Assembly (NCBI GenBank): GCA_002729295.1
Contig: PBTU01000086.1
Coordinates: 5,397 to 15,308, forward strand
Source of the DNA: Verrucomicrobiales bacterium
GTDB taxonomy: Bacteria; Verrucomicrobiota; Verrucomicrobiia; Verrucomicrobiales; Akkermansiaceae
Direction of reading: 5' to 3'
Length of the DNA: 9,912 nt
Shown: positions 6,986 to 9,912 of the stretch, piece after piece
Layout of the letters: every line of letters begins with the position of its first letter
Numbering within the stretch: position 1 is the stretch's first letter
The notes under the pieces: generated by a model
Told to the model about the DNA's origin: nothing
What the model saw: only the letters and a program-made list of their open reading frames with translations
The model's database searches: none
Translations under genes and position numbers: made by a program

Positions 6986-9912
6986 ATGATTCCGATTTCG
7001 ATACGTGCTGCCCTAATTGTAGTTACTCTCTTTACTACTGCTCGGCTCGCGATTGCTCAGGCGGTCATCTCTGAGTTTCTCGCCGATAACCGCTCGGGAT
7101 TGACGGATAGCGATGGGGATGAGTCCGATTGGATCGAGATTCGAAACGACTCCGGCGCAGTGCTCAATCTTAACGGCTGGAGTCTTACCGATCTGCCTGA
7201 TGATCTTTCACGTTGGGTTTTCCCATCAATCACGGTGCCGGCTGGTGGGTATCTCGTGGTGTTTGCTTCAGGCAAAGATCGCCGCGCTCCGGCCTCCGAG
7301 TTGCACACTAATTTCGGACTCAACAACAATGGCGAGTATCTCGCCCTCGTTGACCCGCTTGGGGTCATCATCAGTGAGTATACCTTTCCCGCCCAACGGG
7401 AGGACATTGCTTACGGTGAGTCGGGAAATATTCAGGAGCTGGTTGCCGTTCCGGAGGGAGCTTCATGTCGTTGGCGGGTGCCAACCGGGGCCATCAGCGG
7501 TTGGCAGGCACGCTTGTTCAACGACAGCCTCTGGTCTGCTGGTGCAACGGGGCTTGGTTATGATACCGGTGACGATTACGACACTCTCATTTCAACAAAT
7601 GTGCAAACGTTGATGTTCAATAGAAATGGTTCGGGCTACGTTCGCATTCCCTTCGATCTGGATGACGCCAGCGCAGTCAACGGAATGCGGCTGAACGTTC
7701 GCTATGACGATGGCTTCGTGGCATACATCAATGGAGTACAGGCTGCCGCAAGCAGCAATGTCGATTTTCCCGTCCAATGGAATTCTCGAGCCAACACTCA
7801 GAATCCCGATGCGGATGCCCTAAACCCTGAACCATTTGATGCTGCCGCCGCGATCCCTTCTTTGGTCGATGGCGAAAACGTATTGGCCATTCAGTTTCTC
7901 AATGCCACCCTCGGTAGTAGTGACCTCCTCCTGATGCCCGAGTTGGTCGTGACTTTTCCAGACCCGGCTGCGGACGGTGTTGGCGGTTTTCTCCTTACGC
8001 CTACTCCCGGTTCGGAAAATGACAACGCGGTGGCCGGTTTTGTTGAGGAAACAGGCTTCTCGGTGATTCGCGGCTTTTACTCGAGCGCGCAGAGCGTTAC
8101 TCTCGCAACTCCCACCGGGGATGCGAATATACGCTACACTACCGATGGGAGCGTCCCATCGGAAACCACCGGAACTCTCTACACCGGGCCGGTGTCGGTT
8201 CCGACAACTACGATTCTTCGCACAATCGCATACAAGGAGGGATTCGAGTCCTCCAAAATTGGCACCCAGACCTATCTCTTCCCCACAGAGGTCAAAGGGC
8301 AATCGGATATGGACTCGACGATTACCACGAGGGCTCCGTATGCAGCTACCATCGAGGATGATCTATCGAACAATCTCCCCATTCTCTCGCTCGTCGTGGA
8401 TGATGACGACTTCTTCGGGCCGAGTGGCATCTACGAAAATCCGAATTTGTCGGGACGCGGAGCCGAGGTGCCGCTTTCGATTGAGTTTTTCAATCTATCC
8501 AATCCTACCGATCAGTTTCAAGTCGATGCCGGTGTGCGCATTCATGGGGGCAACGCCCGGTCGCATCCCAAAAAACCGCTGCGTCTCTATTTCCGGGGCG
8601 AGTATTGCGAAACCCGGTTGGAACATCCTCTTTTCGACGGCAGCCCGGTTGAGTCTTTCGACCAGCTTATTCTTCGCGGAGGAGGGCACGATAGCTGGTC
8701 TCTAGCCGCTTCCTTCGGACGGGAGAGCACCGATATCCCGCCACACGGGCTCATCATGCGTGATCAATTTTTGCGCAAGACCGAAATCGAGCTGGGATTG
8801 CTTTCCCCCCGGGGCCGCTATGTGCATGCCTACATCAATGGCCGCTATTGGGGGATCTACGACATCCACGAACGCGCCAACGCCACTTACTTCGAGTCCC
8901 ATCTCGGGGGAAGCGAGGAGGACTATGATGTTCTCCATCACGCTGAAACTTCACTCGAGGAATACGTGGTCGTCGATGGTACTAACACGGCGTGGGAAAC
9001 CGCGCGCGGGATTGCTGCAACCGGAATTAACACCCCCGACCAGTATGCCGCCATCCAGGAATACATTGATGTCGATAATCTCATCGACCACTGTATCGTT
9101 CGGATGTGGTCGGGTGACTACGACTGGTGTGGCCCTATCTCCCGACCCACTGGAGATGTGACTGTTTTCAGCGGGAAAAATTGGTATAGCGGTCGTCGTA
9201 GCCGTGGCGCAGATGGGAAATTTCACTTCTTCTGCTGGGACGCCGAGATGTCGATGGGAAACCACCTGATGTTCAACCGTTTCTTCCCCGAATCGCCCCT
9301 ACAAAGGGTCACCGATTTCGATCTTACTGGTGCCAATGACTCGGGAACCCCCGTGCAGTTTTATGATGCTCTCCGCACTTTCCCTGAGTTTCAGCAACGG
9401 TTCGGAGATCGCCTGCAGAAGCACTTCTTCAACGACGGAGCCATGTCGACAGTCAGCAACGGTGAACGTTGGGACGGGATGGCGCAGGAATTGCGAAGCC
9501 CGATAGTCGCTGAGTCCGCCCGCTGGGGAGACGAGGGGACTACAGGTGCTCCGTTCAACCGCAACTCGACCTGGCTCGGGGAAGTCAACTGGATCCGGGA
9601 TACCTTTATCGCCACCCGTAACGAGACCGTTCTGGACCAGTTCCGAAATCGTAACCTCTATCCCGAAATTGATGCGCCGGTCTTGTCCCAACATGGAGGC
9701 AGTGTCCCCTCCGGCTTCACTCTCTCGATGAGTGAGACGGACAACGATATTTATTATACCACCGATGGTAGCGAGCCCCTGACCGAACTCGAGTCCGAGT
9801 CCGTGGAATTACTGGGTGAGACTGTTCCGGCCAGGGCACTTGTGCCTTCGACCGAAAACTTCGGATTCTCGCTGGCGATTGCGCAGTGGACCCGGGCCAG
9901 CAACCCACCAAA
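6986..9912 (+). CDS. Secreted LTD / CotH kinase-domain protein, 3' end outside window
   Basis: ATG at 6986 opens a frame that runs 975 codons without a stop to the right edge. Residues 1 to about 25 are a signal peptide (MIPISIRAALIVV..., Ala-rich end AIAQA), which fixes the start. Then come: LTD about 27-145 (DSDGDESDWIEI); a beta-sandwich resembling galactose-binding jelly-roll domains about 165-325 (RYDDGFVAYINGVQ, GENVLAIQFLN); a chitobiase C-terminal-like sandwich about 352-432 (IRYTTDGSVPS); a CotH kinase-like domain about 464-760 with candidate Lys529 in HPKKPLRLYF, DYDW at 711-714, KNWYSGRR at 731-738 and FFCWDAE at 748-754; and a further chitobiase-like repeat from about 895 (IYYTTDGSEP). 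It is paralogous to the CotH protein ending at 3165: HFFNDG and ESARWGD recur as CFNDG and ESARWGD, and both read LYP..AP at the end of the domain. It carries the extra jelly-roll domain and a 16-residue insertion in the presumed active-site loop. Kinase activity is inferred from the family. Confidence 0.92.
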   Translation, partial: MIPISIRAALIVVTLFTTARLAIAQAVISEFLADNRSGLTDSDGDESDWIEIRNDSGAVLNLNGWSLTDLPDDLSRWVFPSITVPAGGYLVVFASGKDRRAPASELHTNFGLNNNGEYLALVDPLGVIISEYTFPAQREDIAYGESGNIQELVAVPEGASCRWRVPTGAISGWQARLFNDSLWSAGATGLGYDTGDDYDTLISTNVQTLMFNRNGSGYVRIPFDLDDASAVNGMRLNVRYDDGFVAYINGVQAAASSNVDFPVQWNSRANTQNPDADALNPEPFDAAAAIPSLVDGENVLAIQFLNATLGSSDLLLMPELVVTFPDPAADGVGGFLLTPTPGSENDNAVAGFVEETGFSVIRGFYSSAQSVTLATPTGDANIRYTTDGSVPSETTGTLYTGPVSVPTTTILRTIAYKEGFESSKIGTQTYLFPTEVKGQSDMDSTITTRAPYAATIEDDLSNNLPILSLVVDDDDFFGPSGIYENPNLSGRGAEVPLSIEFFNLSNPTDQFQVDAGVRIHGGNARSHPKKPLRLYFRGEYCETRLEHPLFDGSPVESFDQLILRGGGHDSWSLAASFGRESTDIPPHGLIMRDQFLRKTEIELGLLSPRGRYVHAYINGRYWGIYDIHERANATYFESHLGGSEEDYDVLHHAETSLEEYVVVDGTNTAWETARGIAATGINTPDQYAAIQEYIDVDNLIDHCIVRMWSGDYDWCGPISRPTGDVTVFSGKNWYSGRRSRGADGKFHFFCWDAEMSMGNHLMFNRFFPESPLQRVTDFDLTGANDSGTPVQFYDALRTFPEFQQRFGDRLQKHFFNDGAMSTVSNGERWDGMAQELRSPIVAESARWGDEGTTGAPFNRNSTWLGEVNWIRDTFIATRNETVLDQFRNRNLYPEIDAPVLSQHGGSVPSGFTLSMSETDNDIYYTTDGSEPLTELESESVELLGETVPARALVPSTENFGFSLAIAQWTRASNPP

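Noticed and set aside
6792..6986. 65-residue N-terminal extension of the esterase from a TTG at 6986
   Set aside because: The extension is not leader-like, and the ATG at 6791 begins a clear signal peptide followed by the normal family N-terminus. The extension would also fill the whole divergent promoter region.
6853..7074. Cys-rich 73-residue plus-strand ORF resembling a small zinc-binding protein (CCPNCSYSLYYC)
   Set aside because: It starts with TTG, covers the intergenic region, and overlaps the signal peptide and first LTD codons of the real gene in another frame. The Cys residues come from the shifted reading of the signal-peptide codons.

Overview
The window fits a bacterium of the Verrucomicrobiota (or, less likely, Planctomycetota). 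The assignment rests on gene content, not on a marker gene. It holds two very large secreted LTD/CotH proteins, a PQQ-type beta-propeller with a WPTWRG N-terminus, a secreted sialate O-acetylesterase-type SGNH hydrolase, and a Ca-binding-plus-tail C-terminus typical of large exported verrucomicrobial proteins. None of the four visible start codons has a convincing Shine-Dalgarno sequence. The window is almost entirely coding, with no tRNA, rRNA, CRISPR array or insertion sequence recognised.

Layout: (1) positions 1-3165, plus strand, the 3' part of a giant secreted LTD/chitobiase-like/CotH kinase/LTD protein whose start and signal peptide lie just left of the window. (2) Positions 3180-6791, minus strand, a tightly packed three-gene run read right to left: sialate O-acetylesterase-like hydrolase (5322-6791), PQQ-like beta-propeller protein (4050-5291) and endonuclease/exonuclease/phosphatase-fold hydrolase (3180-4034). 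All three carry N-terminal signal peptides. (3) Positions 6792-6985, a 194 bp divergent intergenic region with an 11-nt direct repeat spaced 20 bp apart. (4) Position 6986 to the right edge, plus strand, a second LTD/CotH protein: a complete N-terminus with signal peptide, then 975 codons open to the end of the window.

All five products look exported, so the locus is best read as a cell-surface or extracellular module. The esterase would remove acetyl groups from glycans, the EEP protein would cleave phosphodiesters or phosphomonoesters, and the beta-propeller may be a scaffold or binding protein. The two CotH-domain proteins may be secreted atypical kinases with carbohydrate- or surface-binding accessory domains. 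That they work together is inference from proximity. The oddest points are the paralogous CotH pair bracketing an opposite-strand operon, the difference in their domain make-up, and a 16-residue insertion in the presumed CotH active-site region of the second copy. I see no clear evidence of an entirely new system; these are the points most worth following.
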